Origin: Anabas testudineus
Lineage: Eukaryota > Chordata > Actinopteri > Anabantiformes > Anabantidae
Length of the DNA: 64,000 bases
Direction: 5' to 3'
NCBI RefSeq assembly: GCF_900324465.2
Contig: NC_046611.1
Location: 6,630,516 to 6,694,515 of the forward strand
Shown here piece after piece: positions 32,219 to 44,698 of this stretch. The first letter of the stretch is position 1, and each line of letters opens with the position of its first letter. The notes under the pieces were generated by a model, which saw only the letters and a list, made by a program, of their open reading frames with translations, made no database searches and was not told the DNA's origin. A program made the translations under genes and the position numbers.

Positions 32219-34006
32219 TTAAGCACTTTTCCCACACTGGATGTTTAAATTACTGGAGCTTTCCTTGGTCTCTGTGTTGTCTTCTCCTCCTTTGTTGAAT
32301 GACTCTATCTGAAGTCCTGACGTCTCTGAGATCTTGTTGTTCTGCTGCTTTTCCCAGGGTCTCTCTCTTTTCACCACCACACACTGTGGGATAGAGATAA
32401 CAGGTTCAGGAAATATTTTTTTTATAAAACATGGAATTAAACATAGAATATGTTTGTGTACTGTAATAATACATAGTTAATCACAGCTTATAATAATTGT
32501 AATTAATATGATGCCTGATCACAACATTCCTACCTACCTCCTGTGCCAGTGTCATAACATACTAAACAGTTGCTGTGAATACAGTACGTTGGTTAATTAG
32601 GATTTATCATGCGTTTGAAGTTCCCTGAACAGCTTCACAAAAATTATTATTTAAGGGTTGAAGTGAGAAGAATACTTTTTTTTTTTTTTGCAAGATTCTG
32701 TGTAACAGGAGGATTGTTTAATTTAGATTTTAAATTAACCTTAAATTGATAAATGGGGAATAATTGCATTTCAATATGATCTAGATCAGAACCAACATTG
32801 AACTGATAAAATGATTCATCAAAATGGCGACGAGTAGCATAGATGTAAGACAGACTTCTAATATATTCAGAGTATTGGTCAAACACCCTGCAGACGGCCA
32901 CTTTGCAGCCTAATTTCATCTTTAGAGGTCAGTGAACGCACCAGCTCCACCAGGGTCAGCATGCCTGACAGACACGTCACAGAGAACATGATGATCATGA
33001 ACACCGTCTTCTCTCGTGACTGAGAGGTGAAACACTCGACTCTACCGGGGCAAGGGTTCACACTCATGTAGTGGTATGTAGACAGAGAGAAACCAAAAGT
33101 CAAAACCTACAGCAGAGCAAATCCCCCCTGGAGAAAAACAGCACAGGAAAAAAGATGTTTGTCCTAAATGCAGCCTCTCATTCACAGTCCCACATTCAAA
33201 AGTTACACAAATAATAAAATTATAAGATAGTATTGTCTCTCTGCATCGTAGTATAAGTTTTATTATGGCTTAATCCTATAAAAACAGCAAAATACAACAT
33301 TTATTTAGAAAAAATAAATGTTTTTTACATTTATTTTGCTATGAGCATAAACTCACCTCCAGAAGAACAACAGCTGACAACAGGGCTAGATAAGCTCCGA
33401 GTACATGACCTTTAACCTGAGCTCCTCGGCCACTCTGATGGGAAAGCACAAAGGAAAAGAACGTCCTCACAATTAGAGTAAAATTGCAACAGAAACACTA
33501 ACACACAGTTTAAAATCAACATCAAAAAGCTGATTCAGCAACAGGAAATGTTCACATGCTCTAACATTGACCATTCAACGTCAGGTTTCCAGAGGATGCC
33601 GACTTTTTTCTAGTTTCTCACTAACACTCTGATTTATTGGAGTCTTATCAGAGTAACAAACATCTTTAGTTCTCTACCTTTTTTCCCAGGACGATGAGGT
33701 GGACCAAGTAGCAGAAGAAAATGAGACCAGGAGCTAAAATAAGGACCACCTGGATATGAAACAAGCTGAGTTTAATACCTGTTGTTTACATGAACTACTG
33801 AAAGAAAGCAAGTTGAACAACTGATACCTGCAGCGTCCAGTACTGATGCAAAAAGAAGGGGGTGACAAAATTGAAGCTGGCTTCACTGCATCCTGGTTGT
33901 TGGGAGTTACAAACAAATTGGCTTGAATCTGTATCCCAAACTGGCTGCACCGCTGCCCCGACAATAACAAGACGGACCAGCTGTAGCACCGGGAGGACGG
34001 CTTTAC
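32219..34006 (-). CDS. Connexin-like coding set 2 (no visible first exon)
   Basis: Minus-strand exons at 34006-33828, 33749-33678, 33434-33357, 33106-32942 (or from 33127) and 32383-32219 are all in phase. The first has transmembrane helix 1 and extracellular loop 1 (FVCNSQQPGCSEASF), the next helix 2 (VVLILAPGLIFFCYLVHL), then the cytoplasmic loop and start of helix 3, loop 2 (VNPCPGRVECF) and helix 4. The last exon encodes a 54-residue polar tail starting CVVVKRERPWEK. Lengths (179, 72, 78) match set 1 (179, 72, 81). Loop 1 has lost its third Cys (Ser) and loop 2 its first. If the fourth exon starts at 33127, a TAG falls in frame; starting at 33106, using that TAG as the splice acceptor, avoids it at the cost of seven residues of helix 3. 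No first exon is seen between 34006 and 34152. It could be a pseudogene, or share set 1's first exon. Confidence 0.7.
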
Positions 34007-34151
34007 CTGAGAGACAGGATCAGAGACACATTACTCCTCTGACACTCAAAAAGCACATTTTCTATTTTTCTCTATTTATATCCAGCGTGACCTGAACTGA
34101 ACATACAGTAGAAGTTTATCACTTTCTTTTCCTTCCCTGCTGTATCTCTTG

Positions 34152-35672
34152 TTATTTCCTTTCAGTACCTAAGACACTGGCGTGGGAGTGCCACAGGCTC
34201 AGCAGCTGTCTCAGGAAACACGGACTCTCCTCGACCTCTGACCCTGACTGAAGGGCCTTTGCACCGTCTGGCTGCCTGTTCCTCATTAACACACAAATCA
34301 GCTCCACCGCACTCAGCAGGAGGGAAACGCAGGATGTGATAAACATAATAAACAGGAATGCAGTTTTCTGCCATGCGTGGGGAACGAAACAGTCCACGGT
34401 GTGAGAACATGCAAAGCTTTCGCACGTATATTTAACGTGCACCCAGAAACCGAAGAGTAACGACTGTGTCACCACAAAGGCAACCTGTAAAGGAAACATA
34501 AAGTCTGTTAGCAGGAGATGAGATGACTTTGTGACAGTTTGCAGCATTTAAATAGCAAATAACCAGAAAAGCACCAAGTTTGTAAGTGTGTGTGTGTGTC
34601 TCACCTCTACCAGTACAACAGAAGCCATGCAGGTCTGGTACGCCCCCAAAGCGTGACCTTTGACCTCACCATCACTCCTCCTCACCTTCAGGAGAACGAA
34701 CATGACTGTTTGAATAAACAGTAAGTAGCAGCAATACTAAACTGTGACATAGAAGATGTGTCCAAAGAGACGTCACATTAGAGTGACGACTAGAAAATGT
34801 TACGTCCTTTATTCTGAGAGGTTTCGATTCAGTGATTTATTTGTTTACATAGTTTTCGTTGCTGTGTATTGTCTCACCTGGTTTTCTCGGTTTGTGAGGT
34901 GGATCAAGTAGAAGAGGAAAACAAGACCAGGAGCCAAAACCAGAACCAGCTAGAAAACAATTGGTTGTGCTGTTATTATAATTACAAACCTCACTGTGTA
35001 CAATATGAAAGGGGGAAGTCAGGGAAACAGTTTCTCTTTGTCTTTAGAAAACAAAACAAAACTATCCTGACTGAGGAATCCTTGCGTTCAGATCTGTCAT
35101 TTTTCAAACCAAAGGTTGTAACTGAATACTAAAAATGAACTGTGATAACTTGTACTACAAAATGTACCCATGGTTAAAGTCTGACTAGTTTGTTGTTATA
35201 CCCTAGAAATGACTCTATTAATCACTGTGCTTGACGATCAGTCAGTTTATTACTGGTGAAATCCAAAAAATATGACGCAGCCGTTTTGTAATCTATAATC
35301 TCTCTATAAATCATGCTGATAAATAATTAAAGAAAACATTTTTTACCTGTAGTGTCCACAGACGTGGAGCAGCAAGAGGTGTGAGCTCATTGTAGCAGGA
35401 TTCTTTACAGCCTGGCATCTGGGTATTACAGATAAACTCCTCCTCATCATTCAGCCAGGACATGTGCACTGCAGCTCCCAGTATCACCAGTCTGACCAGC
35501 AGCAGCACAGGAAGCACTGACTTACCTGCGTGAAGAGGAACCTCACTATAATTCACATTAATGCCTAAATACTGAAGCTACAGTAAATGTAGTGAAACAT
35601 ACCGATGAGAGTTGCCTGTGAATGCCATTTGCAGAGCAGGCTGGAGAGGAAACCCAACTTCTCGCTCCTCAT
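34152..35672 (-). CDS. Connexin-family gap-junction protein, five coding exons (set 1)
   Basis: Exons 35672-35603, 35525-35347, 34949-34878, 34685-34605 and 34484-34152 join in phase to 244 residues. The N-terminus MRSEKLGFLSSLLCKWHSQ leads into helix 1 (VLPVLLLVRLVILGAA). Loop 1 has the full C-x6-C-x3-C pattern (FICNTQMPGCKESCY). Helix 2 follows, then a short cytoplasmic loop, helix 3, and loop 2 with C-x4-C-x5-C (CESFACSHTVDC). Helix 4 and a short tail end at LGTERK. All six loop cysteines needed for connexin folding are present. Role: hexamers form gap-junction channels at the plasma membrane. Most connexins have their coding region in one exon, so five coding exons is unusual; Cx23/GJE1 and Cx36-type genes are the known intron-bearing cases. 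A CTCTCAG acceptor before the ATG suggests a further 5' noncoding exon. Confidence 0.85.
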
Positions 35673-35699
35673 TGTTGCTACTGTACTGAGAGAAACACA

Positions 35700-38340
35700 A
35701 GGACGGGTCATACCACATATAATATCATGAGACAAACGCTGGGATGTTAAGTAATTGTTCTGAGAAATGACTTTATAGAAAAAAAAAGGGGGGATTTGGG
35801 TTGGCTGGAGTTCAGCCCAGTGTACGTGCCTCGAAGCACCTCCTCCTGTTTCCTGTAAGCTGCTCTACTCCAGATGTTTCTGTCTTTCTCACTCTAAACA
35901 AATGCATATTTTAGTTGAGAGAGAATCAATTTTAAAAGCACAGCAGGCTCTGACAGAAGAAGAATTATTAATGTCTCAATAAAAACAAGCTCCAGCATCG
36001 GTTAAACCAGGGTATGCTTTATTCCAAATCTAAATCTAAATGTACTGACAAACAAACCCAGTTAGTTAGATAATGAATGAGCAAAGAACAAGTTCAGTGC
36101 AGTGGTGAGTCAGATGAACCCCTTCCTCTTTTACCGACAACTGAGTCCTCAAATCACTTCGAAGGAAAGGAATTCATATAAGAAAACTGCTGTTGCTCAA
36201 CTCTGTTGCTCCTTCGTAGTCCCCATGGGAATCTAAGCTGCCCCCACCAATCATTTTCCTTTCTGCTGCAGAAAAGAATGATAATTCATCAGAGGAAACT
36301 GATTTTCTGTTGACTTGGTTTCCCTTTTCTATAATTTAGTTTTACAGTAAAGTAGAGTTAAAATTTTCTGTAATAGAAAATTACAGGACAAAAATATTCA
36401 TCACTGACCCTCAGTGCAACACGACAGTCATAAAAACGTTGTGCAAATCTCTGTTTAATATTCTCCACTTGTTCTTCTGCAATCTGGTGGATGTTAGCAG
36501 ATTATGTAGATTTAAAAATATATAGAGTGGTTTGCACAGTTTACTCGACGCCACTGATCAAACGAAAGGTCACACGTTACCAAACCACTTCACAGATGAG
36601 TTGTATGGAGAGGCCACAGGGAGGACGTCAGAGGAAGGTCGTAGGATCTGACATCATCTTTAAACAAACTGCATGAGTCATAGAAAGCAAAGGACACAGA
36701 CAGTGAAACACTGATGGAAATGAATCTGCAGTCGTACTCACCATACAAATGAAATTATGAACATTATGTAACATCTATTTGTTGTTTCACTTACAGCCAG
36801 GCCAAAAGGTGCTCGAAGCTTTTTCACTTCTCTCAACAGACAGCAGAGGACGCTGCTGCTGCTTGAATGGAGACAAATAAAGTGTCCAGCAATAATAGTA
36901 GACATGATCAACAAAAGCTGAACCATGACTGTAAACTGCATCATGTGGTGAGTATGTGCGAATGACAACTGATCATCTGTGCACTACTGAAGTTGTCAAA
37001 ACTATGATTATGTTTATATTTCTATATCAAGAATGGATTAGCTTGCATCAAGAGGTGGTAACCACTTATTCATGTACTTATCCATCTCTCTCTACATATT
37101 TATTTTTTTGGGAGTTTTTATTTTGTTAGTTTCATGTTCCCTGCATGACCTCTGACCCTTACCTGAAGTCAGCTCAGTTCCCTTGATGAAGGGAGGTGAG
37201 GTTTGTGCAGGTTCTTCTGTTCACAGGACATTAGAACGTGGAAACAAATGTTGAATGCTTGTTCAGATGTTATTCTATAAGAGCCGCAGCCTGTTTAAGA
37301 GATTATCTTGGTTTCTATGTGTATTTGTTAAAGAGTACAGCACATTCTCACACATCAGGCTTTTTTATAAACTTTTAGAAAATGTTTTATATAATAATTA
37401 ATACACTAGTCAACTCAGTTTGATTATCATTCTCCTAACAAACTGTGAGACTTTGAGGACTGGTGCAGAGAGGGGTTTCAGTGTGAGCACAGCAAATATC
37501 AACTGTAAATAAAATAAACACTACTACATACTTAAGGTTACCACGGTGTGTGTTAATATAAAAACCAGAACGAAAGATAAAAATAACTTGTTTTCAGAGG
37601 GACCAAGAGTAAGAAGCCTTTTTAAAATTTGATGCCTCCTAGTGGTTTTAGTAAGAATGACACTGCTCACAGTAGTTAGTGTTTTATTTATGGGTTAGAC
37701 AATTTTGTGTCTGTCTATGTGCTGGGTTCAATCCTTCTGTGGATCAGACACCTTTTGCAGGTCACTATCAAAAGGAAAAAGTGAAATACTGAAAGGAAGA
37801 GGATTTAACTGTCTGACTGTGTAACTTAAAGCATTAAAGAGCAGGTCCAGTGGACAGGGGTTTAGTCCTCATGATGGTGTGCAGAACTGCTATATGGGAT
37901 AAGAGCATCTGGCCAAATACTGTTCACTTCTTATAAAGGGGTTCTGTGATTTATGAAGGTTAGCATTGCTTGAATATTACTACACTGAGGTGTCATGCAT
38001 GACAACGACATGAGGGCGCTGATGCTGCAGCTGCTTCACAGGACACAAATTTGAAAAATGTAGCACGTAGAACAAATATTTTATTACTACTGAATCATTA
38101 CAGAAGTACAACACAGGGTGGTTCATGATTTATGACCTATGTCAAATCCCATGCTGTCTCCACATAAATAAAGTGGCTTCATCAGCGTATTGTACATTTA
38201 TTTATTTGATTATTGATGTTGTGACTGTGAAATTTAATTTCATAAATGCCCCCAGCAGCACAGTTATTCATAGAGTTGTGCTGTGTGTTATACATCTAGA
38301 AATTGGGAAAACACAATTGAAATGATCTGAGATGAGGCCA
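35700..38340. other. Intergenic stretch between connexin and etv5 loci
   Basis: No exon or RNA gene could be supported. Short open frames (for example 36738-36968 minus) lack splice context and family similarity. Noncoding parts of the connexin 5' region and the distal etv5 3' UTR may lie here. Confidence 0.45.
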
Positions 38341-39679
38341 GAAAAAAAAAGAGTAAAATTGTTTAATGTATAAGTAAAGATCAACAGAAGGCACACGTAC
38401 AGTATCTGAGGGTAGACGTCAAACCAGCGTCACTAACTTTCTCGGTCCTCCATGTGATCATGTAGCAAAATATACCATTACATCCAGTTTCTATCTGCAG
38501 GACTCAAAGAGCAGAAGTCATTCCACCTGATAAGAAGCTCAAACTGATGCGGTGCATTAGCAGGCTAAACTCTGCAGCTCATAGTACAACATTAAGCAAA
38601 TGCAAAAATATATTCATATATAATTATACAGCTTTTGTTTTAGACACTGAAGCAAATCAAATATACAAAATGCAGAAAACTATCTTCAGTACAATAACTG
38701 GGGAGCTGTTCATAAGAAAGTCCGTCCTTATTAATAGCAGAAGTATTACATAATAAAAAATATTAGCAGTACCTTTGTCATAAAACAGTAATAGGAAAAA
38801 CGTACAGTTCCATACGATGCCAAAAATATCAGCTTTAAAAACAAGAAAAGTACACAAAAAATTCTTTTCAATATACATATTCGTACGTGGACTATAACAT
38901 CTGGAAAATCTGCGTGTCCCTTTTAAGCAGTATAAGGTTCACTTCATCCTACAAACAAGTATAAGTGAATTAGTAAAGTTGAGAGTGCCATGGCTTTGAG
39001 ATACTTTTTGGTTGAAACACAGATCCCAGAGTTCATGTTCGCAAGGACAACGACGACGGCCATGCAGCAAAATTACTAACAAGTAGAAGGGCCACTGTGA
39101 TGGGGGAGTAATAGTAGTAGTGTAATAGTAGATTTCAAGAATGAAACTGGAATATTTTGAGGGAAAAGTCAGAAAATTCTGAGCTATTGTTGCTATAAAG
39201 TTAAAATTTAAAAGCTCATATAGTTGAATGAACAGTTTAATGAGAAAACAAACTGCATTACGTGGATGTTTTCTGTTTCTCAAAATCTGTATTTTCTTTT
39301 AAAAAAAATTTCAACTGTCTTTTTGTAATGTTAATGATAATGATAATGATAAAATGACTAGATTTCCAAATACAGACTTTTCTCTAATGTTTTACTTTGT
39401 CCTCAAAATTATTCCAACTTTATTCTTGAAATGTCTTATTTTTCTAATCGAACAGCACCCTGAACCCATCATAACAAATACAACCGAATCTGAAGTAGAT
39501 TTGGACTCAGAACTGCATTTTTGCTAAAGGAGCAAGTTCAAATTAAGAGACTTCAGGTTGGATTGTGGTGTTTTGGCCAAAGAGATATTGATGCAGTTAT
39601 ACATGTACATACTGCACGGCTCAAGCAGCGCTCAGTAATTCCAGGCTGTGATGTTTCTCGCTGCTGTGGGGCTGTTAGT
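38340..39679 (-). other. Probable 3' UTR and downstream region of the etv5-like gene
   Basis: Noncoding sequence directly after the etv5-like stop codon (39680-39682). AT-rich, with many short A/T runs. The polyadenylation site could not be fixed. Confidence 0.4.
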
Positions 39680-42130
39680 CTAGTACGGGTAACTGTCAGA
39701 GAAAGCCAGTCCCTGGATGCACTGCTCCCCTGCTTCAGCCAAGTATGGACCCTCCTCCTCGTAGCTGGGCAGCGGGAGAACATCCTCCTCACTGGGAGGC
39801 AGCGGGGCATCTGGATCAGCCTTCAGACTCGGCCTCTGGTTGTCTGGGAAAGCCATGGAGAACAGGGCCTCGGGGTTGCACACAAACTTGTAGACGTACC
39901 TCTCACCAGCAACCTGCAGATTTAATGCAAACAGAATAAATATGTGTATTGATGTGTAGCAGACAATACTGTTCTTAATATAACAGCGTGTCAGAGTGGG
40001 ACCTGCAGTATAAGAGGAGATCTGAACAGATTTACCTTCTGCATGATGCCCTTCTCGTAGTAGTACCTCAGGGAGCGGCTCAGCTTGTCGTAGTTCATGG
40101 CCGGTCGATTCTTCTGGATCCCCCACAGCCGAGCCACCTGGACACGACACACAGAGGAAACCCTCAATAAAACATCCAACTGGATTTGATCAAAAGATTT
40201 TCATTTTTTATTAAATATCATACATCAGCCTGACAGTGATTCCCACCTCTGATACAATATTAAACAGTGCCTGCAGCTATGTCTGAATATATTTCCACAC
40301 TTTATCTCTCTAAATGTTTCATTTCTGTTTCTTTTATTTTAAACCTGATATTTTTCTATGTTTTTACTGTTTCTTCCAGGAGATAAACTATTGAACATCA
40401 TCAATCTGGCAAAATAAATGTTGTAAATACTTATTTAAAGCTCTTATTCCTCGCTAGGTTCCTTCATATTTAAATTTACCTCTTCGGGATCGATCAGTTT
40501 AAATTCCATGTTGCGTCCCGTCCACACGATCAGGTGCACGTTGGTTGGATTATCCAGCAGCGTGAGCAGGAACTGCCAGAGCTGCAGGGAGCCACGGCGC
40601 TGGTACGGCAAACCTTCCTGCTTCACTTTACCTGCTAACAGACTCAGATAAATGAGGACGTCTCACCATTTTTATTTCTAATTCAAGTTTACAAGCCAGT
40701 GCTGGCCTGAGCCATCTTGTTATTTTCTTACCGTCCAGTCTTTCTGGAACAACACAGGTGTCGTCATAGTACAAATGTGGCTCTTGTTCATGACCAAATC
40801 CTGTGGGGGGGAAAAGAATCAAACTTAAAAAGACATTTGATGAACTACAAACTTAAAAACTCTTCAGACTCTGAAAACACAGACAGCATAACTCCAAAAC
40901 TCACCCATGTTGTTATTCTGGTATAAGCCTGGAGACTTCCCAAATGACGACTGACAAGTTTGAACCTCTGAGGACACAAAACAAAACCTCATCAGCAAAT
41001 TTTGTTTTTTTAGATGGTTAATCAGACGAAGCAGACAAACACACACACACCTGAGTCAAAGCCATAGTCTCTGGGCTCTTGTTTGATCGTGACGTGGTTG
41101 AAGGTGGTCTGGGGCCCAGCTGCACCTGGACGAGGTGGCCCTGGTTCTGGGTATCGTGGATCCACCAACTCCTGTTTGAAACCCTGGGGACCGTGAGGAA
41201 CCAGAGGCTCCGAAAGGTGCCGCTGGTACATCGGGCGCCCATCACGGCTCGAGGAGGGGTATGGTGTGTTTGCAGTTTTCTCCAGAGGGAGGAAAGACAA
41301 GCAGGGTTCAGACAGCTGCCGCTGAAACCTGAAGTGTGGAAAAACAACAGTTGAGGTTTTTAGGTGTCAAGTGAACTTGATTGTAGTTAAATCACAACAC
41401 TAACAACTAGAACTCACTTTTGTTCTGTGCTGAAAGCCGCTCTGGGACAGCTGATGGGGGGGTGTGGCACAGCAAACTGCTGGTTTCGGTTGGCTGATGG
41501 GGGCCTGTGGTGCTGAGAGGTGCTCAGGGCAGGAGCGTGGCCTGGGGGACAATTACTGCTCAGATGTGGGGTGGATGGCTGTAGCCGCCTCTGTAAGGGT
41601 GGAGGTCCACACAGCACTGCGGATGTGGCGGCTGGAGTCAGGGTTGGCTTGTTGTCACAGGCACTGAGGAGGAAAGAAGAGATGTTGGCTTCTGACTTGT
41701 TTTATATCAGTTTTATATCGTAGGAGGAGCAAAGACATTCATCGCCTACCTGTAACTATAAAGGCACATGTCAGCGTCTTTGGACGGGCTGGGCTCTCGT
41801 TTCACTTTGCTGAAAGGGGGTCCATGAAACATCACTGCTAACACACAAACACACACACACACACACACAATAATTATTTTATTTTAAAGATTAAATTCAC
41901 AGATGCTTGATCTTTAAAAGCCGTTCACGTACAGGAGTTTAAACTTTTCTGTATTTTTGTAAATGTTAATTAAAGAAACATTTCACTCGAACCATAAAAA
42001 GCATTTTCCACTACTCTAGTTTATAAGTCATGCAGATGCAGAAATAAATGGTCCGGGTTGACTGACTAAGATAACAGGCAGAGCTCACTGTCAACAGCTT
42101 TAACAATTTTCTCACTAATGTACAGAAACA

Positions 42131-42173
<43 letters not shown>

Positions 42174-43528
42174 AGCAATTGAAATAAATGTAGTTCATGC
42201 AGGAAATCTTACACAGTTTTACATTTAAATTTAGTAATTGAACAAAATAAAGAAACAAAGAAAGACAGAAAACCCCCTATCTGACCTCAGTCTTCCTGGA
42301 ATCTGCATTGAGATTGAAATCAGTAGACCGCGATGACGACACCACAGAGCCAGCGTTTCCATCCACAACACAATCACTGTCAGATTTGTCTGAACCACGA
42401 GCCTGTGTGTGGAGGCAGCTCTCAAACAGCAATAAATAGTCTACATGCAGTACGTGCTTGGCTGCAGCACTGAAGGACCTATTGCCCCAGCTCGTGTCTT
42501 ATCTGTGACATCATGATTTTTAAGGCACAGGTAGAGTCGCTGAAAGTTTTTTATGACCCTCTCTACTTCCTTTGGCACATGACTACTATCATTTCACTGG
42601 TACAAATCCAGTGAATGTGTCTGAGGGTCATATTCTCTACTATCAGTCAACATGTTCACTGGACTCACTACTGTATCTACACGAGTGGAACTGCAGAGCA
42701 CGTGATTTACACTCAGACAGTTCAACTAGGTTCACCTGCTGCCCTCTAGGAAACACACGTAATCCCTGTTAGACGGATCTATTCACTGCTGTTTGTGGTG
42801 TTATCTTAGAATTTTTTGGACAAACCAAATTAAGAGCAGGGATCGTGTCATTTGCAAATGTGTTACTCTGCAAAATGTTCGTTCCCTGTTTCCCAACTCT
42901 GAGCTCTCTATGATAAATATTAGAGAAGAAGCAGCTACTCACAGTTGTTGGATTGGAAATCTGGGACAAACTGCTCATCATCGGGAACCTGAGCTGTGGA
43001 AAAGACGGGAAAATTATGATCTAGAGCCTGAAACTTCTCATCTTCCGGTTGTTTCCCATATTGGTTTCAATAGGTGCATTTGGTTATTTATACTAAAAAC
43101 TATGTTCATATTTAATGGTGACATTTTTCACTACGATAATCAGTACATAACGTTTGTAAGTCTCACCTTCTGCGATCCATATTTCTTGGAGCTGGCTCAG
43201 GTCTTGAAAAAGCTCTGCAATACAGTTATGAAATGATATTAAAATTATCTGGACGTGTTAAACTACTATATAAATAAAACTTATAACACCATACAGAGCC
43301 TACCCTCTGTGTCCTGAGCCAGCTCTGTATCCACAAACTTCCGTTTCCTGTTGCTGACACATGTCTCTGCTTCCTCTGTGGGACATTTCTACGGTTTTAA
43401 GAACAAAAACATAACAATGAAGACTTTTTAAAGTAAAGGGGGATAAATGTATTAGATTTAATGCAATGTTCCACACTCACACTCTCAGGAACCACAAAAG
43501 GGACCTGCTGGTCATAAAATGCATCCAT
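39680..43528 (-). CDS. etv5: ETS transcription factor of the PEA3 subfamily (ETV5/ERM-like)
   Basis: Twelve coding exons join in phase: 43528-43481, 43388-43304, 43214-43167, 42993-42943, 41837-41750, 41663-41418, 41328-41051, 40967-40905, 40800-40732, 40631-40480, 40137-40036 and 39913-39680, giving about 487 residues. The N-terminal acidic activation region is clear ([52 protein letters not shown]). The middle has [23 protein letters not shown] and [12 protein letters not shown] (sumoylation-type IKQE). [16 protein letters not shown] points to ETV5 over ETV1 and ETV4. The ETS domain spans two exons ([16 protein letters not shown] to KGIMQK) with the DNA-contacting helix [16 protein letters not shown] intact. 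The tail has the PEA3 EEDxxPL motif. Human ETV5 is 510 residues. Oddities: no MYREG-type linker before the ETS domain, and [11 protein letters not shown] for the usual AHFIAWTGRG. Known as an FGF/MAPK-responsive nuclear activator. Confidence 0.92.
41834..41840 (-). promoter_or_regulatory. etv5: Tandem (NAGNAG) splice acceptor in etv5
   Basis: On the minus strand the fifth coding exon is preceded by TTAGCAG. Either AG keeps the frame: the first gives Ser-Val-Met after Asn-Asn, the second Leu-Met. This predicts two isoforms differing by one residue. Confidence 0.65.
42131..42170. repeat. (AAT)n microsatellite in etv5 intron
   Basis: A near-perfect AAT run of about 40 bases. Confidence 0.95.
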
Positions 43529-43549
43529 GTTGCAGGAGTCTTCACTCTG

Positions 43550-44653
43550 GAATTAAACAGAAACACAAGGGACTGATTTTTTTGAAGAACTGAAGCTGTT
43601 CCGGGAGGTTGCATTAACATGTTTTCTCTCTCCCACTGAATATTTTCCACGATTACTACTACACAGTCCACATTACCATCCTCCCTTTGATATTTCTCTG
43701 TTTGTTTGTGTTTGTCTACACTCCATGACCCCTCAGAAGGGTTTACAGTGGCTATAAAAGCCTTGTTATCAATGAAAGCATTATGCAACCTCCTGTAAGT
43801 TGAATCTGACGTGAAAACAAGCTGTAGGAGGATCCAGACTTCAAAGATGTTTGACCAGGCAGTGCTCCCTTTGAGGAAAAAAGACAGAAAGCAGCTGTAT
43901 AGTTCAGTAAAACCCGATGCCTTCTCCTCCTGTCTGCCTTTACTGTTTACACCAAGACACAAAAGTAAATAATTGTGTTTCACAAAATGTAAAAACACAA
44001 AATGTTGGTTTTACTGTGTTATTTCCTACTTTTCATGCAGCCACTGATGTGAGACAGCTATAATAAAAACAGCTTCTTAAAGCTTAAAAAAAAAGCTTCT
44101 AGTAGATATAAATTATGGTAAAATGGATTAAAACTTTGTATTTATAGTCAAATAACTTTATTTTAACATTATTTTAACTGTTTTTAAAAACCTCACAGGA
44201 TCACACACTGTGAAAATGTTAATCTACATAAATTCAGTGCACTGTGAGGATAAACTACATTATGAGATGTACTTATAACATTACTTAACACCTCTAAATC
44301 ATAATTATAGCATATTTGTGTCATAATTACAACACTCGGAAGTCATAATTAGGAGAAATGTTTTTCCTTTCCCTGAATTCAGTGGGTTTCTGTAGGTAAA
44401 CAACTTTACACAACTCCTCCTGTTTTATGCATATCTTGATAATAATAGGCAAAAGGTTATAACTGAACTTTGGTGCTGCAACGACACAAACATAAAAATA
44501 AGTTTTATGGTCCTATTTATGATGTTCTTGATCCGGTTTGTTAAATTGAAAGATTTGTGAATGGAGTTTGGCGTGAAACACAGGCGGGGCCAGCACGGTA
44601 CTGCTTGTTTTTCTCAATGAAGTGAAACGTGATCCTCACAGGAGGAGGAGTGA

Positions 44654-44698
<45 letters not shown>

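Noticed and set aside
32879-32941. Read-through end of connexin set 2 (RSLTSKDEIRLQ..)
   Set aside because: Possible, but splicing at 32942 to the tail exon gives better agreement with set 1; kept as an alternative only.
36738-36968. 76-codon minus-strand frame with hydrophobic segments
   Set aside because: No splice context, no family similarity, and AT-rich DNA readily gives such frames.
43477-43998. 173-codon minus-strand frame at the etv5 start
   Set aside because: It runs from intron 1 into the first coding exon in a different frame from MDAFYDQQ, and the splice acceptor at 43547 explains the region better.
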